From Streptomyces zingiberis (GTDB taxonomy: Bacteria > Actinomycetota > Actinomycetes > Streptomycetales > Streptomycetaceae), in the NCBI RefSeq assembly GCF_012034935.1, contig NZ_JAATEN010000017.1, positions 1 to 64,000 on the forward strand: DNA of 64,000 nucleotides, written 5' to 3'. The position numbers and the translations under genes were made by a program. The notes beneath the pieces are model-generated. The model did no database searches. It was not told where the DNA came from and saw nothing but the letters and a program-made list of their open reading frames with translations. Positions 1-9,025 of the stretch are shown here, in pieces. Each line of letters starts with the position of its first letter. Positions within the stretch are counted from its first letter, which is position 1.

Positions 1-145
1 GCGTTTCGGCCGACCTTGATCGGCTGTTGTTTCCACTGAGAGTCGAGGCGCCCCGTCGGTTCTGCGTCCGAATCGAGGGCGAAGGTGATCTTAACTCCTG
101 CCGGGCGGCCTGTCCAACTGCTCAGGCGCTCGCGGCAATCACAAA

Positions 146-174
146 AACCTACCTCCCCAGGCTCCCCTTGTCAA
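146..174 (-). promoter_or_regulatory. Putative HrdB-type promoter firing leftward out of the window
   Basis: On the minus strand a perfect -35 TTGACA (174-169) is followed after 17 bases by TAGGTT (151-146), matching the vegetative promoter pattern of Streptomyces. It lies just downstream of the SpoIIM-like gene and points away from it, so it should serve a transcript running off the left edge. The leader inside the window is about 139 bases, with an SD-like GGCAGGAG near 96-89 but no ATG, GTG or TTG within 10 bases after it. A GTG exists at 36-34. The gene it serves cannot be identified from here. Confidence 0.55.
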
Positions 175-252
175 CAAGGATCCCCTGGGCGAAGAGGAGA
201 CTAACAGCTCGGCCGGTGCCGGCGCACATCGACCGCACCGGAAGGACGCGCC

Positions 253-1260
253 TCAGGCCGCGGCGGGCTGCTCCGGACCGCGGTCGGCCGCGGCCACGTC
301 GCCCGTCTCCCCGGCACGGGCGTGCCTGCGGCCCAGGACGAAGACGTAGGCCAGGAACAGCGCCTCGGCCACCACGCCGATGGTGACGCGAGCCCAGGTG
401 GGGAGGGAGGAGGGGGTCACGAAGCCCTCGATGACCCCCGACACGAACAGGACGACGGCGAGGCCGATGGCCATGCCGAGTGCGGCGCGCCCCTCCTGGG
501 CCAGGGCGGTGCGCCGGTCGCGGTGGCCCGGGTCGATCACCGTCCACCCCAGCCGCAGGCCCGTGCCGGCGGCCACGAAGACCGCGGTCAGCTCCAGCAG
601 GCCGTGGGGGAGGACCAGACCGAGGAAGGTGTCCAGACGGCCGGCGGAGGACATCAGGCCGATGCCGACGCCGAGGTTGAGCATGTTCTGGAAGAGCACC
701 CACAGCACCGGCAGGCCCAGGAAGACGCCGAAGACCAGGGAGATGGCGGCGACCTGGGCGTTGTTCGTCCAGACCTGGGCGGCGAAGGAGGTGGCGGCGT
801 GGGTGGAGTAGTACGACTCGTACTGCCCGCCGGGGCGCGTCATCTCGCGGATCTCGGCGGGCGCCGCGATGGCCGATTGGACCTCGGGGTTCGTCGCGAT
901 CCACCAGCCGATGGCCGCCGCGACGAGGACCGAGACCAGGGCCGTGGTGATCCACCAGTGGCGCGTCCGGTAGAGGGCGGCGGGGAAGCCCGCGGCGAGG
1001 AAGTGCCCGGCGTCACGCCAGCTCGCGCGGCGGGTACCGGCGACGGTGGCGCGGGCGCGGGCCGTGAGCTGGGTGAGGCGGCCGGTGAGCTGCGGATCCG
1101 GGGCACTGGACTGGAGCAGCGACAGATGCGTGGCGGTGCGCTGGTAGAGCTCGACGAGTTCGTCGGCCTCCGCTCCGGTCAGCTTGGCGCGGCGGCGGAG
1201 CAGGGTGTCCAGCCGGTCCCACTCCGCCCGGTGGGCGGTCACGAAGACATCGAGGTCCAT
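253..1260 (-). CDS. SpoIIM-family (stage II sporulation protein M-like) integral membrane protein
   Basis: A 335-residue membrane protein of the SpoIIM/DUF95 family. A soluble N-terminal helical part (residues 1-100) precedes the first clear membrane helix (about 103-121), and four or more hydrophobic helices follow in the C-terminal half, including a Gly-rich one around 'MLNLGVGIGLM'. The ATG at 1260 is the only start that leaves out low-complexity upstream sequence read in the same frame. The gene is divergent from the RDD protein at 1385, an arrangement common in actinobacteria, where these two often accompany MoxR/DUF58 genes. In Bacillus SpoIIM takes part in septal peptidoglycan removal. 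In vegetative actinobacterial homologues the role is unknown, so no specific function is claimed. Confidence 0.85.
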   Translation of the reverse strand: MDLDVFVTAHRAEWDRLDTLLRRRAKLTGAEADELVELYQRTATHLSLLQSSAPDPQLTGRLTQLTARARATVAGTRRASWRDAGHFLAAGFPAALYRTRHWWITTALVSVLVAAAIGWWIATNPEVQSAIAAPAEIREMTRPGGQYESYYSTHAATSFAAQVWTNNAQVAAISLVFGVFLGLPVLWVLFQNMLNLGVGIGLMSSAGRLDTFLGLVLPHGLLELTAVFVAAGTGLRLGWTVIDPGHRDRRTALAQEGRAALGMAIGLAVVLFVSGVIEGFVTPSSLPTWARVTIGVVAEALFLAYVFVLGRRHARAGETGDVAAADRGPEQPAAA

Positions 1261-1384
1261 GGACGTCACTCCTGGGGATGCTCGGGACCGGTCCTGCTCC
1301 AGCTTGGCAGACCGTGAACTCCCGACGGCAGACTGGTCGCGGGAGCCACCGGGCACGGCGGCTCGGAACCGAGGGAGGAACCGC

Positions 1385-2485
1385 GTGAGTGAGCTGGTGA
1401 CCGGTGAGGCGGTGGTGCTCGGGGTCCGCCCGGCGCGGCTGCCGAGCCGCGCCCTGGCCGTCGTCGTCGATCTGGTGGCCGCCTTCTCGCTGTATGTGGC
1501 GGTCTCGCTGGCGCTCACGGCCGCGGTGTCCTCGCTGGACGAGGCGGCGGGCGCGGCGGTGTCGGTCGCGACGTTCCTCCTGGTGCTGGTCGGGGTGCCG
1601 ATCGCCGTGGAGACCCTGAGCCGCGGGCGGTCGCTGGGCAAACTGATGTGCGGTCTGCGGGTGGTGCGGGACGACGGGGGGCCGATCCGGTTCCGGCACG
1701 CGCTGGTGCGCGGGGCGGTGGGCGCGGTGGAGATCCTGATGACGTTCGGGGTGATCGCCGTGATCGCGTCGCTGGTGTCGGCGCGGGGCCGGCGGCTCGG
1801 GGATGTCTTCGCCGGCACGCTCGTCGTACGGGAGCGGGTGCCGGGGCGGCGCAACGGTCCCGTGCCGGCGGCTCCCGACTGGCTGCGGGGCCGGTTCTCG
1901 GGGCTCGATCTCTCCACGGTGCCGGATTCGCTGTGGCTGGCCGTACGGCAGTACCTCACCCGGAAGGAGCAGCTCGACCCGGAGGTGGGCGGACGGCTCG
2001 CCGAACGGCTGGCGGCGGACCTCGCGCGGCACACGGGGGCCCCGGTACCGCCGGAGATACCCCCGGCCATGTATCTCGCGGGTGTGGTGGCCGAGCGGCA
2101 GACACGGGACGCACGGCGGGTGTGGCCGGGAACGGACGGTGCCGCGGCCCCGGGAGCGCGGCCCGGCGGCGGGGAGGCGGCGGGACGGCCCGGCGGCACC
2201 GGTGAGCCGTCCGGGGCGGGGCCGGGGGCGGCCTCCGAGGGGGCTGCCACGCGGCCCGGTACCTCGTTCGTGCCGCCCGGAGGGGCGGTCGGTGCGAGCG
2301 CCGGCGGGGCCACCGCCGGTCCGGACCCCTGGGGTGTCTCCGGCGGCGGGGACGGACGGCACGGCGACCCGGACGCGGAGGGAGGGGTCCGGGCAGGGAG
2401 CGCACGTCCCGCGGAGGCGCCGCGGGGTGCCGGAGCGGCCGGGACTCCCGGGACGGCCGGGACGGGGTTCGTGCCGCCGGTCTGA
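1385..2485 (+). CDS. RDD family membrane protein with long disordered C-terminal tail
   Basis: A 366-residue protein. Residues 10-150 form an RDD domain: conserved R and D residues lie in the first membrane helix (SRALAVVVDLVA, about 21-32), a second helix spans about 55-75, the loop contains GRSLGKLMCGLRVV (81-94), and a third helix spans about 112-132. RDD domains are small membrane modules of mostly unknown, perhaps transport or ion-exchange, function. From about residue 240 the protein is Gly/Pro/Ala-rich and probably disordered. The GTG at 1385 has GAGGAA 5-10 bases upstream. An open frame continues to 1184 but overlaps the divergent promoter region. It probably works with or is co-regulated with the SpoIIM-like protein across the 124-base gap. 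Confidence 0.85.
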   Translation: MSELVTGEAVVLGVRPARLPSRALAVVVDLVAAFSLYVAVSLALTAAVSSLDEAAGAAVSVATFLLVLVGVPIAVETLSRGRSLGKLMCGLRVVRDDGGPIRFRHALVRGAVGAVEILMTFGVIAVIASLVSARGRRLGDVFAGTLVVRERVPGRRNGPVPAAPDWLRGRFSGLDLSTVPDSLWLAVRQYLTRKEQLDPEVGGRLAERLAADLARHTGAPVPPEIPPAMYLAGVVAERQTRDARRVWPGTDGAAAPGARPGGGEAAGRPGGTGEPSGAGPGAASEGAATRPGTSFVPPGGAVGASAGGATAGPDPWGVSGGGDGRHGDPDAEGGVRAGSARPAEAPRGAGAAGTPGTAGTGFVPPV

Positions 2486-2598
2486 GCGGACGGCCTCCGG
2501 CGGACGCGCGGTGCGCGGCGGAGGCGGCGGCAGTGGCTGGTGGCCCGGGCGTCGGCGGCGGAGGCTGGTGCCGCCTTGGCGTCGGCGGTACCGGCCGG

Positions 2599-3222
2599 TC
2601 AGGCCGCCGGGGGGAAGGCCGAAGGTGGGGAGTCCAGTTCCTCCAGGTCGACCCCCGGGGCCGCCAGGACGACGTCGCCCGCGATGTGGACCGGTCGCCG
2701 TTCGCCGGTGTCCAGGTCCGTGACCTGGTATTCGTCCACGATCAGCGGGCCGTTGTCAGTGGGGTGTGTTTCGCTCCTCGCCAGCGCCCAGGACTGGTCG
2801 AGGGTCCGGGGTGCCAGCACGGGGTCGGTGAGGGCGACGACGCGGACACGGACGGCGGGAGCTCCCGGTGCCGGCCGCAGCAGGCGCGCCGTCGCCACGA
2901 GGAAGGCGGGGGAGGTCCCGGTGAAGGCCTGGGCCCGGACATGGCCCTCGGTGGCGTGGACGCCGCCGGGGTCGGTGCGTACCCAGGTCAGGCCGTCCAG
3001 GGCGGCGCCGCGGACGCGCCAGTCACCGGCCCGCAGTTCCATGCGGATGGGCCGGCCGAGCTGGTCGGTGGTCAGGTCGACGGAGCCCGCCGGGCCGCCC
3101 GAAGGGATGGTGGTGCGGGCGGTGTAGCGCCAGCCGGAAGGCCCGGGGGCGCAGTGGAAGTGTTCCTCACCGAGGGGGGTGTGGTCGTGCGGGTCGAACA
3201 GGGAGTAGCGGCCGCGGGGCAT
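2599..3222 (-). CDS. Conserved hypothetical protein, 207 aa, downstream of ahcY
   Basis: A 207-residue soluble-looking protein with no signal peptide and no membrane helix. Its alternating hydrophobic pattern suggests a beta-rich fold, and it ends in a Pro/Ala tail. I do not recognise a named domain. It lies 84 bases downstream of ahcY on the same strand, but a strong hairpin (3251-3283) lies between them, so co-transcription would require readthrough. The ATG at 3222 has no obvious Shine-Dalgarno sequence. Third-position G/C bias is strong throughout, supporting real coding. Confidence 0.7.
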   Translation of the reverse strand: MPRGRYSLFDPHDHTPLGEEHFHCAPGPSGWRYTARTTIPSGGPAGSVDLTTDQLGRPIRMELRAGDWRVRGAALDGLTWVRTDPGGVHATEGHVRAQAFTGTSPAFLVATARLLRPAPGAPAVRVRVVALTDPVLAPRTLDQSWALARSETHPTDNGPLIVDEYQVTDLDTGERRPVHIAGDVVLAAPGVDLEELDSPPSAFPPAA

Positions 3223-3250
3223 CAGGGTGTCTCGTGTGCTTCCTCGCCCG

Positions 3251-3283
3251 GGCGGGCCCCCTGCCTGCGCGCGGGGGCCCGCC
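3251..3283 (-). terminator. Hairpin downstream of ahcY
   Basis: An 11-bp perfect inverted repeat (GGCGGGCCCCC at 3251-3261 and its complement at 3273-3283) with an 11-base loop begins 24 bases after the ahcY stop. There is no U-run, which is usual for terminators in high-G+C actinobacteria. Confidence 0.6.
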
Positions 3284-3306
3284 GGGTCGGCTCGGCGTTC
3301 GTCGGG

Positions 3307-4764
3307 TCAGTAGCGGTAGTGGTCGGGCTTGTACGGGCCCTCCACCGGCACGCCGATGTACGCCGCCTGCTCCGGGCGGAGCGTGGTGAGCCTGGCGCCG
3401 AGGGCCTCCAGGTGGAGCCGGGCGACCTTCTCGTCGAGGTGCTTGGGGAGCACGTAGACGCCGATCGGGTAGGACTCCGGCTTGGTGAACAGCTCGATCT
3501 GGGCGATCGTCTGGTTCGCGAAGGAGTTGGACATCACGAACGAGGGGTGTCCGGTGGCGTTGCCCAGGTTCAGCAGGCGGCCCTCGGAGAGGACGATGAG
3601 CTTCTTCCCGTCGGTGAAGGTCCAGGTGTGGACCTGGGGCTTGACCTCGTCCTTGACGATGCCCGGGATCGCGGCCAGCCCGGCCATGTCGATCTCGTTG
3701 TCGAAGTGTCCGATGTTGCCGACGATCGCCTGGTGCTTCATCCGGGCCATGTCGGAGGCCATGATGATGTCCCGGTTGCCGGTGGTGGTGATGAAGATGT
3801 CGGCGGTCTCGACGACATCGTCCAGGGTGGCCACCTGGTAGCCGTCCATGGCGGCCTGGAGCGCGCAGATCGGGTCGACCTCGGTGACGATCACGCGGGC
3901 GCCCTGGCCGCGCAGCGACTCAGCACACCCCTTGCCCACGTCGCCGTAGCCGCAGACCACCGCGGTCTTCCCGCCGATGAGCACATCGGTGGCGCGGTTG
4001 ATGCCGTCGATGAGGGAGTGGCGGCAGCCGTACTTGTTGTCGAACTTCGACTTGGTCACCGCGTCATTGACGTTGATCGCGGGGAAGAGCAGGGTGCCGG
4101 CCTGCTGCATCTCGTAGAGGCGGTGGACGCCGGTGGTGGTCTCCTCGGTCACGCCGCGGATCTCGGAGGAGAGCTGGGTCCACTTCTGCGGGTTCTCGGC
4201 CAGGGTGCGGTTCAGCACGGTGAGGACGTGCCCGTACTCCTCGCTGTCGGCCGTCGACGGGTCCGGGGCCTCGCCGGCCTTCTCGAACTCGACCCCCTTG
4301 TGGACGAGGAGGGTGGCGTCACCGCCGTCGTCCAGGATCATGCTGGGGCCGCCGGTGGGGGTGCCGGGCCAGGTCAGCGCCTGCTCGGTGCACCACCAGT
4401 ACTCCTCCAGGGTCTCGCCCTTCCAGGCGAACACCGGTACGCCCTTGGGGTCCTCCGGGGTGCCCTCCGGGCCGACGGCCACCGCGGCGGCGGCGTGGTC
4501 CTGGGTGGAGAAGATGTTGCAGGAGGCCCAGCGGACCTCGGCGCCGAGCGCCACCAGGGTCTCGATCAGCACGGCGGTCTGCACCGTCATGTGCAGCGAG
4601 CCGGTGATCCGGGCGCCCGCCAGCGGCCGGGCCGCGGCGTACTCCGCGCGGATCGACATCAGGCCGGGCATCTCGTGCTCGGCGAGGCTGATCTCCTTGC
4701 GGCCGAAGGCGGCCAGGGACAGGTCGGCGACCTTGAAGTCCTGACCGTTCGCAACTGTCGTCAT
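3307..4764 (-). CDS. ahcY: Adenosylhomocysteinase (SAH hydrolase)
   Basis: A 485-residue S-adenosylhomocysteine hydrolase, which reversibly cleaves SAH to adenosine and homocysteine in the cytoplasm using tightly bound NAD. This relieves product inhibition of methyltransferases and feeds the methionine/SAM cycle. The N-terminal substrate domain includes GSLHMT (55-60) and the STQDH segment (86-90). The NAD-binding loop GYGDVGKG is at 272-279, and the sequence ends in KPDHYRY, the conserved C-terminal tail whose Lys and Tyr reach the neighbouring subunit. Length matches actinobacterial SahH. The ATG at 4764 follows GAGGAG. No SAH riboswitch pattern was found in the 5' region. In M. tuberculosis sahH is likewise near mtrA-mtrB and the manA block. 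Confidence 0.97.
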   Translation of the reverse strand: MTTVANGQDFKVADLSLAAFGRKEISLAEHEMPGLMSIRAEYAAARPLAGARITGSLHMTVQTAVLIETLVALGAEVRWASCNIFSTQDHAAAAVAVGPEGTPEDPKGVPVFAWKGETLEEYWWCTEQALTWPGTPTGGPSMILDDGGDATLLVHKGVEFEKAGEAPDPSTADSEEYGHVLTVLNRTLAENPQKWTQLSSEIRGVTEETTTGVHRLYEMQQAGTLLFPAINVNDAVTKSKFDNKYGCRHSLIDGINRATDVLIGGKTAVVCGYGDVGKGCAESLRGQGARVIVTEVDPICALQAAMDGYQVATLDDVVETADIFITTTGNRDIIMASDMARMKHQAIVGNIGHFDNEIDMAGLAAIPGIVKDEVKPQVHTWTFTDGKKLIVLSEGRLLNLGNATGHPSFVMSNSFANQTIAQIELFTKPESYPIGVYVLPKHLDEKVARLHLEALGARLTTLRPEQAAYIGVPVEGPYKPDHYRY

Positions 4765-5148
4765 ACGGGCTGCTCCTCGAGGTTCGAGTGCGGTACACGG
4801 CTGGTCCGCGGCGGCGGGCACACCTGTCCCCCGGCCGCGGCGCAGTCCGTCGGAGGCCCTCTCTCCCTCGGCGGGACCCGGGGACGGGCCCACCGACCGC
4901 CATCAGCAGCGACGTCTGTCCGGTCACGAATCTACACCGATCGGCGCAGCGACCCCAGCGCGCCTGCCGGGAACCCGCCACCGGTACGCCTGCCCGGGGA
5001 GGGCCGGCCGTATGACCCGGCCGGCCGATGCGGCGGATTCGACCGGTCCACCGGGCTCCGGCCGCCGTTCACCCGGTCCCGCCGGCCCGGCTGTCCGGGC
5101 CGGCGGGAGCGACGGGACCCGCAGGAGCGGCGGGACCCGCGGGAGCGG
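4765..5148. other. Intergenic region upstream of ahcY
   Basis: 384 bases without a convincing gene. It holds an 8-bp inverted repeat GGCCGGCC (5002-5009 and 5019-5026), possibly a terminator for the CDF gene. Next to the CDF stop is an imperfect 18-base tandem repeat (GGAGCGRCGGGACCCGCR, about 5107-5148). An AT-richer patch around 4927-4950 (minus-strand GTAGATTCGTG) may contain the ahcY promoter, but no clear -35 was found. Confidence 0.5.
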
Positions 5149-6078
5149 TCATTCCGCGGCGGCCGCCGCCTTGCGGTAGATGTCCGGCTCCAGATAGATC
5201 ACGCGGGCGATCGGTTCGGCCTCCCGGACACGCGACTCGGCCGCGTCGATCGCGCGGGCGACCTCCGCGGCGGTGTCGTCGTGCTTGACCGCGATCTTGG
5301 CCGCGACCAGGAGTTCCTCGGGTCCGAGGTGGAGGGTGCGCATGTGGATGACGCCGGTGACGGTGTCCCCGTCCACCAGCGCCTTGCTGATCCGTTCCAC
5401 GGCGTCGGGACCGGCGGCCTCGCCGAGCAGCAGGGACTTGGTCTCCACGGCGAGCACCACCGCGATCACGATGAGCAGCACGCCGATGCAGATGGTGCCG
5501 ACGCCGTCCCAGACGCTGTTCCCGGTGAGCAGCGCCATCCCGACGCCACCGAGCGCGAGTATCAGGCCGACGAGCGCGCCCAGGTCCTCCAGCAGCACCA
5601 CCGGCAGTTCCGGCGCCTTGGCGCGGCGGACGAACTGGGTCCAGGACTGGCGGCCGCGGAGCTGGTTGGACTCCTTGATCGCCGTCCGGAACGAGAAGGC
5701 CTCGGCGACGATCGCGAAGAGCAGGACACCGACGGGCCAGTACCAGTGCTCCAGCGTGTGCGGGTGCTTGATCTTCTCGTAGCCCTCGTAGACCGCGAAG
5801 AGGCCGCCGACGGTGAAGAGCACGATGGAGACGAGGAAGGCGTAGATGTACCGCTCACGGCCGTAGCCGAAGGGGTGCTGCGGAGTCGCCTCGCGCCGCG
5901 CCCGCTTGCCGCCGAGCAGCAGCAGCCCCTGGTTGCCGGAGTCGGCCACCGAGTGCACGCTCTCCGCGAGCATCGACGAGGAGCCGCTGAAGAGGAACGC
6001 CACGAACTTGGCAACGGCGATGGCCAAGTTCGCCACCAGCGCAGCGACGATCGCCCTGGTTCCGCCTGACGCGCTCAT
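5149..6078 (-). CDS. Cation diffusion facilitator (CDF) family transporter
   Basis: A 309-residue CDF metal transporter, expected to export divalent cations (zinc, cobalt, iron or manganese) by proton antiport across the plasma membrane. The second helix carries SMLAESVHSVADSGNQ (35-50), with H42 and D46 forming the usual metal-site H-x3-D. About six membrane helices are visible, followed by a cytoplasmic C-terminal domain with the ferredoxin-like dimerisation fold (GVIHMRTLHLGPEELLV). The start ATG at 6078 has GGAAGGA upstream. A longer in-frame extension to 6162 lacks this. Metal specificity cannot be read from the sequence. It resembles the subgroup with a longer loop between helices 3 and 4. 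Confidence 0.9.
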   Translation of the reverse strand: MSASGGTRAIVAALVANLAIAVAKFVAFLFSGSSSMLAESVHSVADSGNQGLLLLGGKRARREATPQHPFGYGRERYIYAFLVSIVLFTVGGLFAVYEGYEKIKHPHTLEHWYWPVGVLLFAIVAEAFSFRTAIKESNQLRGRQSWTQFVRRAKAPELPVVLLEDLGALVGLILALGGVGMALLTGNSVWDGVGTICIGVLLIVIAVVLAVETKSLLLGEAAGPDAVERISKALVDGDTVTGVIHMRTLHLGPEELLVAAKIAVKHDDTAAEVARAIDAAESRVREAEPIARVIYLEPDIYRKAAAAAE

Positions 6079-6189
6079 GAGTGCCGGTTGTCCTTCCGTC
6101 GGGTGCGGCACGGGCGCCGCGCTCTGCTGATGCGGCGCGAGGGCCGCGATGAGGCGGCACATTGTTGCAGCACCGGCTCCGGTCCGGGG

Positions 6190-7389
6190 TCAGGCGGCCA
6201 CCGTGGCGCGGAACACGGTTCCCGGGCCCGAGAGTTGGATCTCCTCGCCGGCCGGCACGAAGGCGGACTCTCCCGGGCGGAGCGGGAGTTCACGGCCGTC
6301 GCCGGCGGTGAGGAGGGCGGATCCGGCCGTGCAGAGCACGATCTGCGGCCTGCCGGGCGGGAGCCGGCGCGGCGCCTCCCCCTCGGCACGCACGAAGCGG
6401 GAGAGGCGGAACTCCTCGGCCGGGGTCTCGTAGGTCTCCTCGCCGTCGACCGCCTCGGGCCGCAGGACGGCCGGCGCGGTGGGCTCGAAACGGGTGACGC
6501 GCAACAGCTCGGGGACGTCCACGTGTTTGGGGGTGAGCCCGCAGCGCAGCACGTTGTCGGAGTTGGCCATGATCTCCACGCCGAATCCCCGCAGATAGGC
6601 GTGCGGGACCCCGGCTCCGAGGTGCAGTGCCTCACCGGGCCGGAGCTGGACGTGGTGGAGCAGCATGGCGGCGATCACGCCCGGGTCGCCGGGGTGGTGG
6701 CGGGCGAGGGAGGCGTAGGCGGCGAGGGCCGCGGCGTGCGGGCCCGGTTCCCCGGCGAGCCGGCCGGCGGCCTCCGCCGCCGCGCGGACGGTCCCGGCCA
6801 TGGCCTCGGGGTCCGCGGTGAGCACGGCCGTGAAGACCTCCCGGAGCGCGTCACTCGCCGGCGTGGCGGCGCGCAGGATGTCGGCGTAGGGCTTGAGGGA
6901 GTCGACCCCGAGGCCGTCGAGGAGCGCGGCGGCCTCCGCGGCCGGGCGGAAGCCGCACAGCCCCTCGAACGGCGTGAGGGCGCAGATCAGTTCGGGCTTG
7001 TGGTGGGCGTCCTTGTAGGTGCGGTGCGGGGCGTCCAGCGGCACGCCGCGGCGCTCCTCGTCGGCGAAGCCCGACTCCGCCTGGGCGGGGTCGGGGTGGA
7101 CCTGGAGGGAGAGCGGCGCGTCCGCGGCGAGCAGTTTCAGCAGGAACGGCAGGCGCGGGCCGAAGCGCCCGGTCACCGCCTCGCCCAGTTCACCGTCCGG
7201 GTCGGCGTCGATCACGTCGGCGAGGGTGACCGGTCCGGCGCCGCGGTCCAGCCGGGACGGGGCGCCGGGGTGGGCCCCCATCCACAGCTCGGCCTGCGGC
7301 TCCCCGGTCGGCTCGGTGCCGAGGAGGGCCGGGATGGCGGTGGTGGATCCCCAGGCGTAGGGGCGGACGGTGTTGTCGAGTCGGTCCAT
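6190..7389 (-). CDS. manA: Mannose-6-phosphate isomerase, class I
   Basis: A 399-residue type I phosphomannose isomerase that interconverts fructose-6-P and mannose-6-P, the entry to GDP-mannose. Zinc-ligand motifs of the cupin fold are visible: LQVHPD (Gln and His), HKPEL (Glu), and a downstream His region in the NSDNVLRCGLTPKHVD segment that also lines the active site. A C-terminal second cupin half follows. GTG at 7392 and ATG at 7389 are adjacent. ATG is preferred because GGAAAG sits 7 bases upstream. It groups with the SIS protein and manB on the same strand, as in mycobacteria, giving all steps from fructose-6-P to mannose-1-P. Confidence 0.95.
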   Translation of the reverse strand: MDRLDNTVRPYAWGSTTAIPALLGTEPTGEPQAELWMGAHPGAPSRLDRGAGPVTLADVIDADPDGELGEAVTGRFGPRLPFLLKLLAADAPLSLQVHPDPAQAESGFADEERRGVPLDAPHRTYKDAHHKPELICALTPFEGLCGFRPAAEAAALLDGLGVDSLKPYADILRAATPASDALREVFTAVLTADPEAMAGTVRAAAEAAGRLAGEPGPHAAALAAYASLARHHPGDPGVIAAMLLHHVQLRPGEALHLGAGVPHAYLRGFGVEIMANSDNVLRCGLTPKHVDVPELLRVTRFEPTAPAVLRPEAVDGEETYETPAEEFRLSRFVRAEGEAPRRLPPGRPQIVLCTAGSALLTAGDGRELPLRPGESAFVPAGEEIQLSGPGTVFRATVAA

Positions 7390-7579
7390 CACAGTGCTTT
7401 CCGGATGAGCTGGGGCGGTGGGGCCGGGGAGCCGCGGAGGCCCGCCGGGACGGTCCGGCGGACGGCCCGCGGTTCACCGGTGGCGCGGCGGCGTGCCCGC
7501 GTCCCCCGCGGCGTACGGGAGCGGCCCGGTCCCGGTGGGACGGGACGGCCGGGCCCGGGGGTCGGTGTGCCGTGCCGTG

Positions 7580-7603
7580 GGGCGTGCGGCCGGCCGCACG
7601 CCC
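7580..7603 (-). terminator. Perfect 24-bp palindrome after the SIS-domain gene
   Basis: GGGCGTGCGGCC (7580-7591) is followed directly by its reverse complement (7592-7603), five bases beyond the stop of the leftward SIS gene. It can fold as a 10-bp stem with a GGCC loop. It probably ends that transcript or separates it from manA. It could instead be a dimeric protein site. Confidence 0.5.
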
Positions 7604-7608
7604 AGGGG

Positions 7609-8793
7609 TCATGATCGCTCGGTGGAGGCGAGCGCCAGGTAAACGGCGGCGAAATCCGTGACGGCCAACAGCTCCGCCGCGGCCTCCAGGACGGTGCCCT
7701 CGGCCGGTTCCAGTTCGCTGACCGGGCTGTCGTGTCCCAGGGCGGACTCCCGCGCGGCGGGGGTGGGCGAGCCGGCCGTCAGCGGCTGCTCGCGGAGGAG
7801 CACCACGCGGGCGTGGAGGGCGGCCGGGTCCTCCACCCGGTCCCGGAAGAAGTCGTCCGGATCGGCGCCCGCGGCGAAGTCCCCCGACAGCAGCGCGCCG
7901 TGCGTCGTCAGCGCCTCCGGCAGGGCCGCGGCCAGCGCGGGGCGCCCGGCGACGGAGGCGAGCGACCGGGCGAAGTGGCGCGCCACCGCCCCGGCCACGG
8001 GGCCGTCGCTCCACAGCAGCGGCAGGGAGTCGGCGAGTTCGGCGGCGAGCGTCTTGGCGGGATTGCCGTAGGTGGCCACGGCCGGCCCGCACCGCTCGGC
8101 CACCGCGTCGAGCCGGTCGGCGACGAGCTGGACGGTGACCGGCGGCACCGGGTGGAAACCCGTCCGGTCCAGGAGGACCAGGAGGGGCACGAGCATCGCC
8201 CAGAGCGTGCCGGGCCGCTCCGCCTCGCCGGTGGCCCGCGGCGGCCGGTCCGGCCGGGCGGGGCCGTCCAGGGGCGGGGCGTCCTCGTTCGGCGGCGGGG
8301 TGAGCGGCACCGACAGTCCGTGACGGCCGCCGACCTCGCCGGTGAGGGGTGCGCCGGGCGGGCACACGGAGACGACGGAGCAGCCGCGCCGGTACGCCTG
8401 CTCGACGAGGGCGGAGAGGCCCGGTTCGGTGCCCTCGGTGGTGAGGACGATCAGCAGGTCCAGCGGTCCGGCCCAGCCGGGCAGCGTCCAGCGCAGCGCG
8501 CCCGGGGCGGCGAGGGCGCCGGTCGCGCGGATACGGCTGACGAGGGTGTTGCCGCCGCTCAGCGCGTCGAGCAGCCCGGTGACCCCGGTGACCAGGCTCC
8601 CGGCGGGCTCCGGGCCGGCGACCAGCAGGGCGCGGGGGCGGCCGTCGGGCTTGAGGTCGGCCAGGCCGGCCTCGGCCGCCCCCCGGGCGGCGGTGCGGAC
8701 CCGGGCCCCGGCCCCGGCGGCGCCGCGCAGCAGCCCCCGGGTGTCGGCGCGGGCGAGTGTCTCCGGTGTGTCGAGGAGCGACTCGTCGAACAT
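7609..8793 (-). CDS. SIS-domain protein, phosphoglucose/phosphomannose isomerase-like
   Basis: A 394-residue protein with two divergent SIS (sugar isomerase) lobes, resembling the actinobacterial protein between manA and manB (Rv3256c in M. tuberculosis). The first lobe holds the Gly-rich LLVAGPEPAGS and a loop at LLIVLTTEGTEPGLS, where active PGI/PMI enzymes carry SGNT-like motifs. The second begins near ATYGNPAKTLA. Conserved PGI catalytic residues are not obvious, so enzymatic activity is uncertain. It may have a regulatory or sugar-phosphate-binding role. The start ATG at 8793 has GGAGG 8 bases upstream. Its position suggests mannose metabolism, which is inference from context. Confidence 0.8.
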   Translation of the reverse strand: MFDESLLDTPETLARADTRGLLRGAAGAGARVRTAARGAAEAGLADLKPDGRPRALLVAGPEPAGSLVTGVTGLLDALSGGNTLVSRIRATGALAAPGALRWTLPGWAGPLDLLIVLTTEGTEPGLSALVEQAYRRGCSVVSVCPPGAPLTGEVGGRHGLSVPLTPPPNEDAPPLDGPARPDRPPRATGEAERPGTLWAMLVPLLVLLDRTGFHPVPPVTVQLVADRLDAVAERCGPAVATYGNPAKTLAAELADSLPLLWSDGPVAGAVARHFARSLASVAGRPALAAALPEALTTHGALLSGDFAAGADPDDFFRDRVEDPAALHARVVLLREQPLTAGSPTPAARESALGHDSPVSELEPAEGTVLEAAAELLAVTDFAAVYLALASTERS

Positions 8794-9025
8794 CTGGTGG
8801 GCCTCCGATCGCCGTGCGGCGGGCGTGCCGGCCGACGGGACGCGCCGGGCCCGTCCCAGGAGCCGTCCGTGCCGTGGTCCGAGCCTAGTGCCCCGGCGGG
8901 CGGCGCTCCCCCGTCGCCGGCACGGCACGCCCTCGCGCCTGCCGGGCGCGAGCGCCGGTACACCCGGGGACGCCCCGGCGGGCCCAGGTGGCCCGGGAGG
9001 CGGTCCCGGCAGGGGGACGCGGGTG

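Noticed and set aside
4765..4960. Possible SAH riboswitch ahead of ahcY
   Set aside because: A GAGGAGC-like element is present but only as the ribosome-binding region. The conserved core and pairing of the SAH riboswitch could not be traced.
2533..6069. 1178-codon open frame on the plus strand
   Set aside because: Antisense to the hypothetical gene, ahcY and the CDF gene. It has no domains and arises because stop codons are rare in G+C-rich DNA.
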